Source of the DNA: Bacillota bacterium
GTDB taxonomy: Bacteria > Bacillota > Clostridia > Lachnospirales > Lachnospiraceae
Length of the DNA: 64,000 nucleotides
Assembly (NCBI GenBank): GCA_023412855.1
Contig: JAEZRJ010000057.1
Span: 3,931-67,930, forward strand
Direction: 5' to 3'
Positions 1-9,069 of the stretch are shown here, piece by piece (the stretch's first letter is position 1; each line of letters opens with the position of its first letter). A program made the position numbers and the translations under genes. The notes beneath the pieces are model-generated. The model did not search any database. It was given only the letters and a program-made list of their open reading frames with translations, and had not been told where the DNA came from.

Positions 1-711
1 ACTAATTTGCAAGCTATCTGCTTCCTCTGTAAAATCAAGCATAGCAAATCGTTTTATTACTAATATAAGCTTTAATAATGGTTGAATTATATGCGCCGAT
101 ATACCATAAGCAATAGTTCCGATAATTACAAAAGCAATAATTCCGCATAAAACAACGGAAGAAAAAATCTTATCTACCGAACTTAATATTTCTGACTCAT
201 CTGCAGTAATAACGAGCACAGCCGTGGCATTTTTAATTATGTAATAAGCCGCATACCTTTCTATTCCCTCATCGTTTATCATAACCACACCATTTTCAGG
301 AATATCGTGATTCGCAATGTCAGAAAGGATATTATCTGCCAGATCATTTTGTATTACTTTTCCGATTTTATCCGAATCAGGATGATATAGTATTGTTCCA
401 TCTGCCAAAAATACATAGGCATAACTGGAGTCCACGCCATTAATCTGCACCATCCCTACCAATCGTTCCAATGCATCTTTATTGAGTACCATACTTGCCG
501 CTATGCTTCTTGAAATAGCCGAATCTATATTGGCGCCTGTTGTATCGCATACATCAGCCATATAATTTTGTAATATTTGATTATAACTTTTTCCTACTAT
601 GGACATTACCAGCGATAATACAATAGCTATAGTAAATGCTATTGATACAAGTACCAATGCAAGCATTTTGGTCTTTATAGACATCAATTTCCTCAGTTTA
701 TATTCTCTCAT
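1..711 (-). CDS. Methyl-accepting chemotaxis protein, N-terminal part (cut by window edge)
   Basis: The reading frame is open from the ATG at 711 to base 1, giving 237 residues without a stop, so the gene continues beyond the window. After a basic start there is a membrane segment at about residues 13-35, then an extracellular domain with a Cache-like stretch (YVFLADGTILYHPDSDKIGK) that in this family binds small ligands, a second membrane segment at about 195-217, and the beginning of a HAMP-like linker (ending MLDFTEEADSLQIS). This is the layout of a chemoreceptor; the signalling domain itself is outside the window, so a Cache histidine kinase is not fully excluded. The RBS is GGGAG four bases before the ATG. 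It is the last visible gene of the alpha-galactoside operon. Confidence 0.75.
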   Translation of the reverse strand, partial: MREYKLRKLMSIKTKMLALVLVSIAFTIAIVLSLVMSIVGKSYNQILQNYMADVCDTTGANIDSAISRSIAASMVLNKDALERLVGMVQINGVDSSYAYVFLADGTILYHPDSDKIGKVIQNDLADNILSDIANHDIPENGVVMINDEGIERYAAYYIIKNATAVLVITADESEILSSVDKIFSSVVLCGIIAFVIIGTIAYGISAHIIQPLLKLILVIKRFAMLDFTEEADSLQIS

Positions 712-862
712 TTTTGCTCCCATCTACCCGCTTTAGCGGGCGTACAAATCAAGGAGGACAAAGGTGCATTTCTTTCAGCCTTGCCCCCTAATGAGTCAAT
801 TTTCCTTTGGTAAAATGCTATTACAATCCTCTTGTTTACAATACTTATATTTCTCCCTAATC
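712..862 (-). other. Gap between GH36 and chemoreceptor genes with hairpin and shared motif
   Basis: The 151-base gap holds a short hairpin at 727-740 (CCCGC, loop, GCGGG) just before the chemoreceptor RBS. It also holds a 19-base motif at 764-782 that matches 18 of 19 bases at 38136-38154, ahead of the other Cache chemoreceptor gene. A second motif around 783-797 (TGCCCCCTAATGAGTC) resembles 38073-38090. No promoter is evident, so the gene is probably read through from the upstream operon at reduced level. Confidence 0.45.
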
Positions 863-3073
863 CTATACAGACCTTAATTGATAAATTTTTGAACTGAAAT
901 CCCTTCCCTTATTACATAAATCTGCTTTGTTAATTATCATTCCAGCATGCATTAACTCATCTCCGCCAAACCATACAGAGCTGTCTTCATCTAAAATATA
1001 TTTTTTATTCTTATCCAAGCCCGATAACTTCAGACGTATCCACGCTTCATTAGGTACGTTCAGTATTTTATAAAACCCAACTAAGGCTTCCTTTTTATCC
1101 TCTGATACTACCATCCATGCCCCTGCATTTTTTTCAAAGGGATTTTGCAATCTGTAAAAGTCACCATTCATAATCAATCTTCGATACTTTTTATGAAATT
1201 CCACTTGGTCTTTTATGATTTCCTGCTCCTGTTCTGTCAGTTTCTGCAAATCCAATTCATAACCAAGCATTCCGAATTGCGCAGCATTTCCCCGTGTTTC
1301 CAACGGTGTTATTCTGCCTACTTGCTGATTCGGAACCTCAGAAACATGTGCTCCCATACTGCTCAGCGGATAAACATACGATGTTCCATATTGAATTTTA
1401 ACGCGTTCTATTGCATCCGTATTATCGCTTGTCCACGTTTGGGGTGCATAATAAAGCATTCCCGGATCGAATCTCGCTCCTCCGCTGGAACAAGACTCAA
1501 ATAATATTTCAGGAAATCTCTCTATTAAGCGCTCATATAGTCTATATACTCCAAGTATGTATTTGTGATATATCTTGCCCTGTTCATCGGCACTTTGTGC
1601 AATAGAATAAGTTTCCGTAAGATAGCGGTTCATATCCCATTTTATATATAAAATAGGGGCATTTATCAACAACTGCTCCATCAAACCATAGATATATTCC
1701 ACAACTTCCTCTCTTGTGTAATCCAATACATATTGATTTCTGCTTGGAGACGGAATCCTTCCCGGTGCGCATAGTATCCAATCCGGATGATTCCTATATA
1801 AGTCAGAGTCTTTGTTTACCATCTCCGGCTCAAACCACAAGCCGAATTTCATACCCATGGCATTGATCTTCTTAGCTAATCCCTCTATTCCTTCAGGAAG
1901 CTTATCGTAGTTCGTTACATACCAGTCACCAAGGCTTGATTTATCATCATCCCTTTTTCCAAACCATCCGTCGTCCAAAACAAAAAGTTCTATTCCCATT
2001 TGTTTTGCTGCTGACGCTATATCCAGAACTTGCTGCTGCGTAAACTGTGGTCCGGTGTCCTCCCAATTGTTTATTAAGATAGGGCGCTCCTTATCCCTCC
2101 ATAAGCCGCGTACCAGACGATTTCGATAGATTCTGTGAAAGGTCTGGCTCATTCCATTCATTCCCTGATCAGAATAAACCAATACCGCTTCGGGGCTTTG
2201 AAACAATTCTTCCGGCTTCAACAACCACGAAAAACCTTCCGGATGGATTCCTATTTGAATTCTTGTCATATTGCAGGTATCCACTTCTACTGATTCTATA
2301 TGGTTTCCGCTGTAAAGCAAGCTGAATCCTATCGCTTCCCCGCAAAATTCATTTGTATCCAAACGCTTAAGTGCTATAAAAGGATTTTGTTCCGCACTGC
2401 TGATTCCTCTTCTGCTGTTAATCCCCTGCACTCCCACATTCAGTTTACGGGAAATAACACCTCTCTCCCTCGCCCATGCACCGGATAGCTGAACCATTTC
2501 ATATTCCGCATCCGGCAGGTCCACACTGGAACTAAATACCCTGTCCAATACTACTTTTTCATTGCCATGATTATAAATTTTTACGCTGCGCGCAATAACG
2601 GGATAATCTCTGAAAATACTGTACTGCAAAATACAGTCTACCTTTAACAACGAATCTGTCAAAGTAATTTCTATCGTTTCTGCCTCATCTTCTTCCTCCA
2701 CATATAAGGCCGGAAGACCCGAAATTTTCTGTTTTCCTTTATAAACCGAATGAGACTGATACCGAAAATCAGTAATTCTGCTTCCATTTTCCTGTACAAT
2801 TTCCAAAGCTGGCTCTCTGAAATCTCCCGTTCCGGTTCCCGGATATTCCATCCGCGTATACTGCGGGCTGAAAAAATATTCGTCCTCTCTGGTATACACT
2901 GCCAGAGACCGATGCCGTCCTTCTAAAAGATAAGAATAATCATTTTTATGACATATCCTTTTTCCATAATATAAGTTTCCCATCTGTCCATTGGGCAATA
3001 CTTTCATAATATAACTGATTTGATCATTATATAAATGGAACTCTTTTGCTTTTTCTGAAAATATAATAGCCAT
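863..3073 (-). CDS. Alpha-galactosidase, GH36
   Basis: This 736-residue protein hydrolyses terminal alpha-1,6-galactose from raffinose-type sugars or melibiose, probably in the cytoplasm because no signal peptide is seen. It has the GH36 layout: N-terminal beta-sandwich, (beta/alpha)8 barrel and C-terminal sheet domain. The nucleophile motif KWDMNRYL puts the aspartate at residue 480, and WTSDNTDA puts the acid/base aspartate at 550. These match the known positions of bacterial GH36 enzymes of the AgaA type almost residue for residue. The ligand-contact stretch CSSGGARFDPGM is also intact. The gene directly follows the transporter permeases (1-base spacing), so imported alpha-galactosides would be split inside the cell. 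Confidence 0.95.
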   Translation of the reverse strand: MAIIFSEKAKEFHLYNDQISYIMKVLPNGQMGNLYYGKRICHKNDYSYLLEGRHRSLAVYTREDEYFFSPQYTRMEYPGTGTGDFREPALEIVQENGSRITDFRYQSHSVYKGKQKISGLPALYVEEEDEAETIEITLTDSLLKVDCILQYSIFRDYPVIARSVKIYNHGNEKVVLDRVFSSSVDLPDAEYEMVQLSGAWARERGVISRKLNVGVQGINSRRGISSAEQNPFIALKRLDTNEFCGEAIGFSLLYSGNHIESVEVDTCNMTRIQIGIHPEGFSWLLKPEELFQSPEAVLVYSDQGMNGMSQTFHRIYRNRLVRGLWRDKERPILINNWEDTGPQFTQQQVLDIASAAKQMGIELFVLDDGWFGKRDDDKSSLGDWYVTNYDKLPEGIEGLAKKINAMGMKFGLWFEPEMVNKDSDLYRNHPDWILCAPGRIPSPSRNQYVLDYTREEVVEYIYGLMEQLLINAPILYIKWDMNRYLTETYSIAQSADEQGKIYHKYILGVYRLYERLIERFPEILFESCSSGGARFDPGMLYYAPQTWTSDNTDAIERVKIQYGTSYVYPLSSMGAHVSEVPNQQVGRITPLETRGNAAQFGMLGYELDLQKLTEQEQEIIKDQVEFHKKYRRLIMNGDFYRLQNPFEKNAGAWMVVSEDKKEALVGFYKILNVPNEAWIRLKLSGLDKNKKYILDEDSSVWFGGDELMHAGMIINKADLCNKGRDFSSKIYQLRSV

Positions 3074-3904
3074 CTATAATTTTCCTCCCGATGTTGCAAC
3101 TCCCTCAATAAATTGTTTTTGAAAAATAATATAGATCAGCATCATTGGCCAAATTGCCAAAACTGCCGCCGCCATCAACTGTGGGTAATTTACTGAATAT
3201 GCACTTGAAATTTTGGCTAATGCGGAAGATAATGTAGCCGCATCAGAATTAGAATTGACTATCATTGGCCACATCAGCTCCTTGAATGAAAAGAGGGCTG
3301 TAAAAATAGCCAGTGCAATCAATCCCGATTTGGTCAATGGAAGCATGACCTTCCAAAAGGTCTGACCAATATTACAGCCATCTAATCTCGCCGATTCTTC
3401 CAGCTCTTTTGGAAGCCCCATAAAGAATTGCCGTAAAAGAAATGTACCGAATGCACTTACCAATCCCGGAAAAACCAATGCGAATATTGTATTGCGCAGA
3501 CCCAGTTTATCGATCATTAAATATTGCGGTACAATAAAAATTTGCACGGGTACCATCATTTGAAACAGTACCAGACTAAAGAAAAAATCTCTTCCAGGAA
3601 ACTTTAATCTCGCAAATGCATAAGCCGCCATCGCACTAAACAGCACTGCGCAGATTACGCGGATGACCATCATGGCAAAAGTATTAAAGTATAACCTTAT
3701 AAAATCATTCTGTTGAATTACCATTTTATAATTATCCCACTGAGCTTCTGCGGGCAATAAGACGAACGGATTCATGGATGTGGATTCGCTCACTGTCTTT
3801 AAGGATGTGACTATCATCCATAAAAATGGCAGTATCATAATACATGCGCCTAAAACTAAAACCAGATGTATAAATAACGTAGTAATTGATTTTCTTCTTT
3901 TCAT
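3074..3904 (-). CDS. CUT1 sugar ABC transporter permease, MalG type
   Basis: Inner-membrane permease of an alpha-galactoside importer, about 276 residues with six predicted membrane segments. The cytoplasmic EAA loop (EELEESARLDGCNIGQTFWK) that contacts the ATPase is present near the middle. The longest frame starts at 3937, but that start lies inside the upstream permease gene. The ATG at 3904 (MKRRKS) has a clear GGAGG just before it and begins right after the upstream stop, so it is preferred. It would pair with the next permease and the solute-binding protein. No ATPase gene is in the operon, so a shared MsmX-type ATPase encoded elsewhere must power it. Confidence 0.93.
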   Translation of the reverse strand: MKRRKSITTLFIHLVLVLGACIMILPFLWMIVTSLKTVSESTSMNPFVLLPAEAQWDNYKMVIQQNDFIRLYFNTFAMMVIRVICAVLFSAMAAYAFARLKFPGRDFFFSLVLFQMMVPVQIFIVPQYLMIDKLGLRNTIFALVFPGLVSAFGTFLLRQFFMGLPKELEESARLDGCNIGQTFWKVMLPLTKSGLIALAIFTALFSFKELMWPMIVNSNSDAATLSSALAKISSAYSVNYPQLMAAAVLAIWPMMLIYIIFQKQFIEGVATSGGKL

Positions 3905-3918
3905 ATCTGTTATCCTCC

Positions 3919-4836
3919 TTACATATAATTTACCCATTTTTTCTGCAGCTTTGTCTGCACTACTGTAATAAGCATAATAATCAGCAAAAGGAGCATGACA
4001 ATGGCTGAACCGTATCCTTTATTTGAATATTTAAATGAATTATTATAGAACAGATAAACCAGCGATACCGTACTATTGTAGGAAGGACTCGTAACCCCTA
4101 TCATCATATAAACTACATCAAATACCTGCATTGAGGTAATAATGCTTGTAACAAGTACAAAAAACAGCGTCGGTGAAACTAACGGAAGCGTAATATTGAA
4201 AAATTGACAAATACCACTGGCTCCGTCTATATTCGACGCTTCATAATAATCTCTCGGAATTTCCTGTAAGCCTGCAAGAAGCAGAACCATACTGTATCCT
4301 ATCGTACTCCAAATACCAATGATCGAAACGGAAAGCAGTGCTATATTAGGGTTATCTATCCAATTAACAGTATCGATTCCCCATTTATCCAGCAGATGAT
4401 TAATCAGTCCATATTGATTATTGTACAACCATTTCCAGACCATAGTTACCGCTGCCGGTGCCGCTACCATAGGAATAAAATAAATCGTTCTGTATATTCC
4501 TTTCCCTTTCATTTTTCCATTCAATGCTACTGCAAGAAGCAATGCAATTACAATCGTTACCGGAACAACAAGTAAAGTATAGCCGAATGTATTTCTTACG
4601 GCATACCAAACTTGAGTGTCCTGAAACATTTTTCCATAATTGTCCAGTCCAACAAATATGTTTCCCTTTCCAAATGCCCCACTCTTAAAGAAACTAAGAT
4701 AAAATGTTTCAAAGATAGGAATGATATTTAATATAATGAGTCCCGCAATGGTAGGAAATATCATTCCCCATCCCCAACACCACTCATTCCATGTTTTTAC
4801 CGGGATTCTTTTTTTTGTTGTTTTTCTGCCTCTCAT
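3919..4836 (-). CDS. CUT1 sugar ABC transporter permease, MalF/UgpA type
   Basis: A 305-residue inner-membrane permease with an N-terminal charged tail (RKTTKKRIPVK) and six predicted membrane segments. The EAA loop reads YYEASNIDGASGICQFFNIT. It is the first permease of the alpha-galactoside importer, separated from the binding-protein gene by a 53-base gap that contains a strong stem-loop. Pairing with the MalG-type partner 14 bases downstream is standard for CUT1 systems. Confidence 0.93.
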   Translation of the reverse strand: MRGRKTTKKRIPVKTWNEWCWGWGMIFPTIAGLIILNIIPIFETFYLSFFKSGAFGKGNIFVGLDNYGKMFQDTQVWYAVRNTFGYTLLVVPVTIVIALLLAVALNGKMKGKGIYRTIYFIPMVAAPAAVTMVWKWLYNNQYGLINHLLDKWGIDTVNWIDNPNIALLSVSIIGIWSTIGYSMVLLLAGLQEIPRDYYEASNIDGASGICQFFNITLPLVSPTLFFVLVTSIITSMQVFDVVYMMIGVTSPSYNSTVSLVYLFYNNSFKYSNKGYGSAIVMLLLLIIMLITVVQTKLQKKWVNYM

Positions 4837-4852
4837 TTATTCTTACCTCAAC

Positions 4853-4884
4853 AAAAATGCGGCAGCAATGCTACTGCCGCATTT
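4853..4884 (-). terminator. Intercistronic stem-loop after the binding-protein gene
   Basis: A perfect 11-base inverted repeat (AAATGCGGCAG / CTGCCGCATTT) with an 8-base loop is followed on the minus strand by TTTTTG. It lies between the binding protein and the permeases. It can act as a leaky terminator or 3' mRNA stabiliser, giving more binding protein than permease. Confidence 0.75.
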
Positions 4885-4889
4885 ACTTT

Positions 4890-6233
4890 TTATTCTTCTG
4901 AAATAGCTTGATTCATCATCTCTGCAACTTTGGTACATGCATTTGCCGTATCTTCTTTTCCTGCATAAGCGTCTTTTAATAATTCATATGCTTTATCTTC
5001 CCAAATGCTCGTCTGGTTGGAGTAAGGGCGAATCTGCGCATAGTCAACCATATCAATATAACATTTTGCATTAAACATGGGATATGCACCGGTAAACATA
5101 TCTGCGGTTCCGTTATACGCTGAGATGGCAACTCCAAGTTCTGCCTGGCGCTCTTGCCCTTCCTTGCTGCTTAAATATTCAACCCACTTCCATGCCTGAT
5201 CCGGATGTTCACAAGTTGCAGCGATTGCATTTCCAAGTCCATTGAAAATTGATGCTTTTCCTCCATCATTTGACATTGGCAGCACTGCACAGTCAAAATT
5301 CTCCTGCATAAAATCAGACGCCGCAAATCCGGAAAGATTCCATGAACCGAACAATCCCATTGCACATAGTCCGTTTTGAATTGCTTCCGCACGTGCCTGA
5401 TCGTCATAAATCTCAGGAGACAGACCCTCTTTTACAAAGCTAAAATATTCTTCAATGCCTGCAATTGTGGCCTCTTCATCGTATCCTGATTTCTTGTCTT
5501 TCGTAATTATTTCCCCGCCATTTTGATATACAAAATTATAATAACCTTCCTGATTATGCAGACCGGCGCAGAAACCGTATTGACTTCCATCCTCTTTTGT
5601 CAACTTCTTTGCGGCTTCTTTCAAATCATCCCATGTCCATGTATCATCAGGATAGCTGATACCCGCCTCGTCAAACAGCGTCTTATTGTACCACAGCGCA
5701 ATGGTATCGTAGTCTTTCGGAATTGCATACTGTTTGCCATTGATATTATAAATTCCATTTAATCCTTCAGGATAATTGGCAAGATCAACCTTATCGCTGC
5801 TTGCAATATAATCGCTTAAATCAAGTAACTGGTCGTTTGCACCATAATAATAAATATTGTTGGAATGCATCCAAAAAGTATCCGGCAGCGAGCCTCCTGT
5901 TCCGGCAGCCTCTAAGGCTGTCCAATAGTCACTCCAGCCACTTACCTGAATATCAATTTTTATATCAGGATTTTCGGCTTCAAATTCATCTGCCATAGTG
6001 CGGATTAAATTGGCCTGATTAGAATCCCAGCATGCGTAGGATATTGTTACTGCATCTCCAGACGGCGTTTCCTTCGTCTGATTTTCGTTCTTAGCTTCTT
6101 CTGCGGTTTCTGTTTTCGCTTTTACATCCTGCTCATTAGCTGTCGCGGCACTATTTGTAGTATTTCCGCATCCTGCCAAGGTTGCCATAAGCATAGTTGT
6201 GCAAAGCAATGTACTGATAATTCTTCTCATCAT
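4890..6233 (-). CDS. Sugar ABC transporter solute-binding lipoprotein (alpha-galactoside)
   Basis: A 447-residue extracellular binding protein anchored by a lipid. The signal peptide ends in the lipobox LAGC with Cys at residue 22, followed by an acidic, low-complexity linker. The mature part has features of family 1 solute-binding proteins (ISYACWDSNQANLIRTMADE, and DTFWMHSNNIYYYG in the hinge area). The RBS GGGAGG is seven bases before the first of two ATGs. It is the first gene of the operon and would capture the oligosaccharide for the two permeases; specificity for alpha-galactosides is inferred from the GH36 gene in the operon. Confidence 0.92.
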   Translation of the reverse strand: MMRRIISTLLCTTMLMATLAGCGNTTNSAATANEQDVKAKTETAEEAKNENQTKETPSGDAVTISYACWDSNQANLIRTMADEFEAENPDIKIDIQVSGWSDYWTALEAAGTGGSLPDTFWMHSNNIYYYGANDQLLDLSDYIASSDKVDLANYPEGLNGIYNINGKQYAIPKDYDTIALWYNKTLFDEAGISYPDDTWTWDDLKEAAKKLTKEDGSQYGFCAGLHNQEGYYNFVYQNGGEIITKDKKSGYDEEATIAGIEEYFSFVKEGLSPEIYDDQARAEAIQNGLCAMGLFGSWNLSGFAASDFMQENFDCAVLPMSNDGGKASIFNGLGNAIAATCEHPDQAWKWVEYLSSKEGQERQAELGVAISAYNGTADMFTGAYPMFNAKCYIDMVDYAQIRPYSNQTSIWEDKAYELLKDAYAGKEDTANACTKVAEMMNQAISEE

Positions 6234-6280
6234 TTCTTTTCCTCCCGATTAAAAATGGTTGCTTTTGATATTGTTATTTA

Positions 6281-6310
6281 ATCATATATTCCTTCCTCCA
6301 TAAATGTCAT
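6281..6310 (-). promoter_or_regulatory. Promoter of the alpha-galactoside operon
   Basis: On the minus strand a -35 box ATGACA (6310-6305) and a -10 box TATGAT (6286-6281) are separated by 18 bases, 48 bases upstream of the binding-protein ATG. The -35 box overlaps the proximal copy of a direct repeat, as expected for an activator-dependent AraC promoter. Confidence 0.65.
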
Positions 6311-6341
6311 GTTATGACTTCTATATGTCATTTTGTGACTT
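6305..6341. promoter_or_regulatory. 21-bp-spaced direct repeat, probable AraC-type operator
   Basis: Two 16-base copies, TGTCATGTTATGACTT at 6305 and TGTCATTTTGTGACTT at 6326, start exactly 21 bases apart, which is two helical turns. AraC-family proteins bind such tandem sites, the proximal one overlapping the -35 box. The site lies between the operon and the divergent AraC-family gene at 6440. Confidence 0.65.
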
Positions 6342-6439
6342 TTACATTAATTATTCCATTTACTAATTCAGCTTATTAGATTACAATAAAAGTATATTAT
6401 CAGCATTTTTACTCGGTTTCTATGAATAAGGAGAAACAA

Positions 6440-7273
6440 ATGAACGAAATAAGAACTTATGATGAATGTTACTTTTTAAATTATAACCAATGTAATGATC
6501 TGCAACTATATGAGATAGGAAAACAAAAATGTCCTCCTTCCTATTCTTTCGGCCCCGTTATGCGCGGGCACTATATTTTTCATTATATTCTGAAAGGAAA
6601 AGGCGCTTTATTTTTAAATAATAAGCAATACACCCTATCTGCTCATCAAGGCTTTGTTATTCTGCCAAATGCTCTTGCCTACTATGAAGCAGATGAAACA
6701 GAGCCTTGGGATTATGTCTGGGTGCATCTGGACGGCCCTAAGACCGTAGAATTCTTTCAGCAATCGGGTATGTCCATTGAGCATCCGTTGTTTCTTCCCA
6801 TAAGATCTTCCGGCAGAATAGCTTCTATCATGCAGGAACTTTTGGAAAACAATAATCGAGAGTTATATTGTATAGGGAAGATTTATGAATTATTTGATAA
6901 TATTATCCACTATTCTACGAATACCATACATACGGAACATAATGTGAAACTGGGCTATATAAAGAAGATAATTAATTTTATTGATATAAAATACAGCGAA
7001 CCGATACATATGGATGATATCGCTCATGCCTGCGGGCTTGACCGAAGCTATATGACAAGGCTTTTTAAGGAAGCTACCGGAAGAACTCCTCAGGATTATC
7101 TTATGTCATACCGCATGAAATCAGCTTGTATGATGCTCGAAAAAGAAAATATATCCATTCAGAACATTGCTTACTCTGTGGGCTATAGCGATTACTCTAC
7201 TTTCTCAAAAGCTTTTAAGCGCTATATGGAAGTATCTCCTAATGAATATCGTATGAAGTATCAGGAGAAATAA
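6440..7273 (+). CDS. AraC-family transcriptional regulator (MsmR/RafR-like)
   Basis: A DNA-binding regulator of about 277 residues with an N-terminal cupin-like sugar-sensing domain (HYILKGKGALFLNNK, then HQGFVILPN) and a C-terminal double helix-turn-helix of AraC type (MDDIAHACGLDRSYMTRLFK and IQNIAYSVGYSDYSTFSKAF). A start at 6422 is possible, but AAGGAG lies seven bases before the ATG at 6440, so that is chosen. It is divergent from the alpha-galactoside operon and probably activates it when the sugar is bound. The inducer is inferred. Confidence 0.9.
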   Translation: MNEIRTYDECYFLNYNQCNDLQLYEIGKQKCPPSYSFGPVMRGHYIFHYILKGKGALFLNNKQYTLSAHQGFVILPNALAYYEADETEPWDYVWVHLDGPKTVEFFQQSGMSIEHPLFLPIRSSGRIASIMQELLENNNRELYCIGKIYELFDNIIHYSTNTIHTEHNVKLGYIKKIINFIDIKYSEPIHMDDIAHACGLDRSYMTRLFKEATGRTPQDYLMSYRMKSACMMLEKENISIQNIAYSVGYSDYSTFSKAFKRYMEVSPNEYRMKYQEK

Positions 7274-7332
7274 ATAATCTGCAATGGAACAATATTTAAA
7301 AGCAGGAAGATTGCATATAGAAAGTATTTTTT

Positions 7333-7381
7333 AAAAAAAAGATCCTCCAATCGCATTACTGCTACTGGAAGACCTTTTTTT
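7333..7381. terminator. Terminator after the AraC gene, possibly bidirectional
   Basis: Imperfect inverted repeat (AAAAGATCCTCCAA / CTGGAAGACCTTTT with G-U pairs), flanked by an A tract on the left and a T tract on the right, so it could also stop minus-strand transcripts from the agrD-like gene. It lies about 60 bases after the AraC stop. Confidence 0.6.
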
Positions 7382-7473
7382 AAAAGGCTTTATTACGAAA
7401 ATGGAACCCGCTATTCGCAGGCTCCATCTATCTTAACCCCTTTACATGAAAAAGACACTTGCCTATAAAATTA

Positions 7474-7635
7474 CTATACTTCTAAATCCTTGTTTATAAA
7501 CTCTTTTCTAACACTTTCCGGCATTTCTACTTCGTGTACTAGAACCGGTAAACATTTTCCAACTGTATTTTTTACCGTATTGCATGCTAGGTTAACAACT
7601 TTTGATGCTATCTTTTTTTCTACACTTTCCTTCAT
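7474..7635 (-). CDS. AgrD-like cyclic autoinducer peptide precursor
   Basis: A 53-residue peptide built like staphylococcal AgrD: an amphipathic, basic N-terminal helix (KESVEKKIASKVVNLACNTV), a core with one cysteine (GKCLPVLV) and an acidic tail (HEVEMPESVRKEF) that resembles the AgrD tail DEVEVPKEL. In known systems AgrB cuts before the tail and forms a thiolactone from the Cys to the new C-terminus, so a ring of five or six residues starting at the Cys of CLPVLV is inferred. The longest frame begins at 7677, but the ATG at 7635 has AAGGGG eight bases before it. AgrC- and AgrA-type genes lie 2.6 kb away. No agrB homologue is in the window. Confidence 0.72.
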   Translation of the reverse strand: MKESVEKKIASKVVNLACNTVKNTVGKCLPVLVHEVEMPESVRKEFINKDLEV

Positions 7636-7686
7636 ACTCATAGCCCCTTTCTCACACAATGAAGAATATATTAACAACTATTGTTT

Positions 7687-7757
7687 ATTATAATGAATTT
7701 TTACTTTTTTAGTTCATTTTCGCTACAAACGTTTGATTTTTTGCACTTTACGTTAAA
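7687..7757 (-). promoter_or_regulatory. Promoter of agrD-like gene with LytTR direct repeats
   Basis: A perfect TATAAT -10 box lies at 7692-7687 on the minus strand with no good -35 box. Upstream, two 9-base sites, AACGTTTGA (7728) and TACGTTAAA (7749), are separated by 12 bases. Each fits the published AgrA/LytTR site pattern (A/T)(A/C)(A/C)GTTN(A/G)(T/G) at 8 of 9 positions, and the 9-12-9 spacing is the family's. This suggests positive autoregulation by the LytTR regulator at 11564. Confidence 0.65.
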
Positions 7758-8018
7758 AATATTCTTTTTTTTACATATTTTACTCCGCGAGGTATGCAAT
7801 TGTACTAATATTTTATCGCAAATTTTCCATATTTTTTCCGTTAATCCACAAGCAATATACCTCGTATGTCTTCCGGTCAAGGCAAATATCTACGCAAGTT
7901 ACTGCTGGCAAATAATTCATACCATTCTTTAACCAATTGCGGTAAAACAAACATCGATGATTTTCTTGCATATAACTTGCCGGATATAATTTACCAGAAC
8001 CAATAGCCCCGTTTATTA
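7758..8018. other. Gap with no convincing gene
   Basis: Between the LytTR sites and the end of the next gene there is an open minus-strand frame from 8064 to 7813 that overlaps the neighbouring gene. Its translation has protein-like stretches (NWLKNGMNYLPAVTCVDICL) but no RBS and no known family, so it may be the remnant of a gene. Nothing else is seen. Confidence 0.3.
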
Positions 8019-9059
8019 TCAGATTTTGACATCTAATATATTTTGTATTCCTCCTTTTATCCATGCCGTCTGATTTATCCCAAATCCGTTTTCCTGTCCG
8101 ATGTCATACAGCCCATTACTGTCAAACCCGGCGGCAATCGTTAAGTCATCCGCTTTATTCCATCCATTTTGAGCAAAACTTAAAAACCTTTTTATATAAA
8201 GATCTATCCCTTCTATATGCTTGGCATTCTTTTTATACAACTCTAAAAGATCAGTTCCGTCTGCTGCTACGAAGGTACCATTTTGATACTTACTCTCTCG
8301 AATGTCATAACCAGTAGTTTGATAAAACTCATGCCAGAGTGAATATTGTTCTGCTTTTCTCCGGCTTCCCTGAAAATTTACAATCTCATTATCCCTGTCA
8401 TGCATGCATATCCATAAATGGTCCCAAAGATTCTTCGCATTATCTCCTTCATTCAATATCTGTTCCATAGCAGATAAAACATCCGTACTTGTATTGCCTG
8501 TCACTGTTAGCTTATAGCTATATGGGTCTATTTGGAACTTTAGACTCATCTGATTTGTAACCTGAATCCCATTCTTTCCAAGCAGGCTATATATTTGCTG
8601 ATTTACCACACTTCTGGCATACTGTTTTTCTCTGTCTGTATTTAAGTGAAATCCGGTGTTCTTCCCACCCGTATAAATGCCTTCATAATTTCTCAGGGAA
8701 TAGTCATAGCTGGCATAACCACACATAGTCTTGCCGCCTGTTTCTATCATTGTTTTTTCGGTACGGGCAGCAAAAATACGTTGTTCCTCTGTCATGTATC
8801 CACAAAAATATCTGGATGATTTGTCATAATACTTTTCGGTGATGTATGCCAGAGGATCGGAATGCTTTAGATTCTCTTGGTAAACCTTTTCATAATGTTC
8901 GCGCGTAACCTGAATTCCAATACGCATCTCTTCCGTCATTCCTGTATACTGATAGCCTACAGAAGTATCAGCAGAGGAATTCTTTGGCAATAAATTACTA
9001 TCTCTATACTCTGATATTTTACTATAATAATCAGTGTTTAATGTATTCTGTATTCCCAT
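8019..9059 (-). CDS. Hypothetical protein, possibly agr-controlled
   Basis: A 346-residue soluble protein with no signal peptide or membrane segment and no family I can name with certainty. It is rich in Tyr, Asn and Asp and starts MGIQNTLNTDYYSKISEYRD; a central stretch resembles a helical scaffold (EMRIGIQVTREHYEKVYQEN). AAGGAG lies six bases before the ATG. Only 10 bases separate it from the upstream secreted-protein gene, so the two form one transcript whose promoter matches that of the agrD-like gene. It may be a product controlled by peptide signalling. Its function is unknown. Confidence 0.75.
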   Translation of the reverse strand: MGIQNTLNTDYYSKISEYRDSNLLPKNSSADTSVGYQYTGMTEEMRIGIQVTREHYEKVYQENLKHSDPLAYITEKYYDKSSRYFCGYMTEEQRIFAARTEKTMIETGGKTMCGYASYDYSLRNYEGIYTGGKNTGFHLNTDREKQYARSVVNQQIYSLLGKNGIQVTNQMSLKFQIDPYSYKLTVTGNTSTDVLSAMEQILNEGDNAKNLWDHLWICMHDRDNEIVNFQGSRRKAEQYSLWHEFYQTTGYDIRESKYQNGTFVAADGTDLLELYKKNAKHIEGIDLYIKRFLSFAQNGWNKADDLTIAAGFDSNGLYDIGQENGFGINQTAWIKGGIQNILDVKI

Positions 9060-9069
9060 AAACCGCTCC

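Noticed and set aside
7813..8064. 83-codon minus-strand frame beside the agr-like region, considered as an agrB fragment
   Set aside because: No membrane segments and no AgrB motifs; no RBS; overlaps the gene at 8019.
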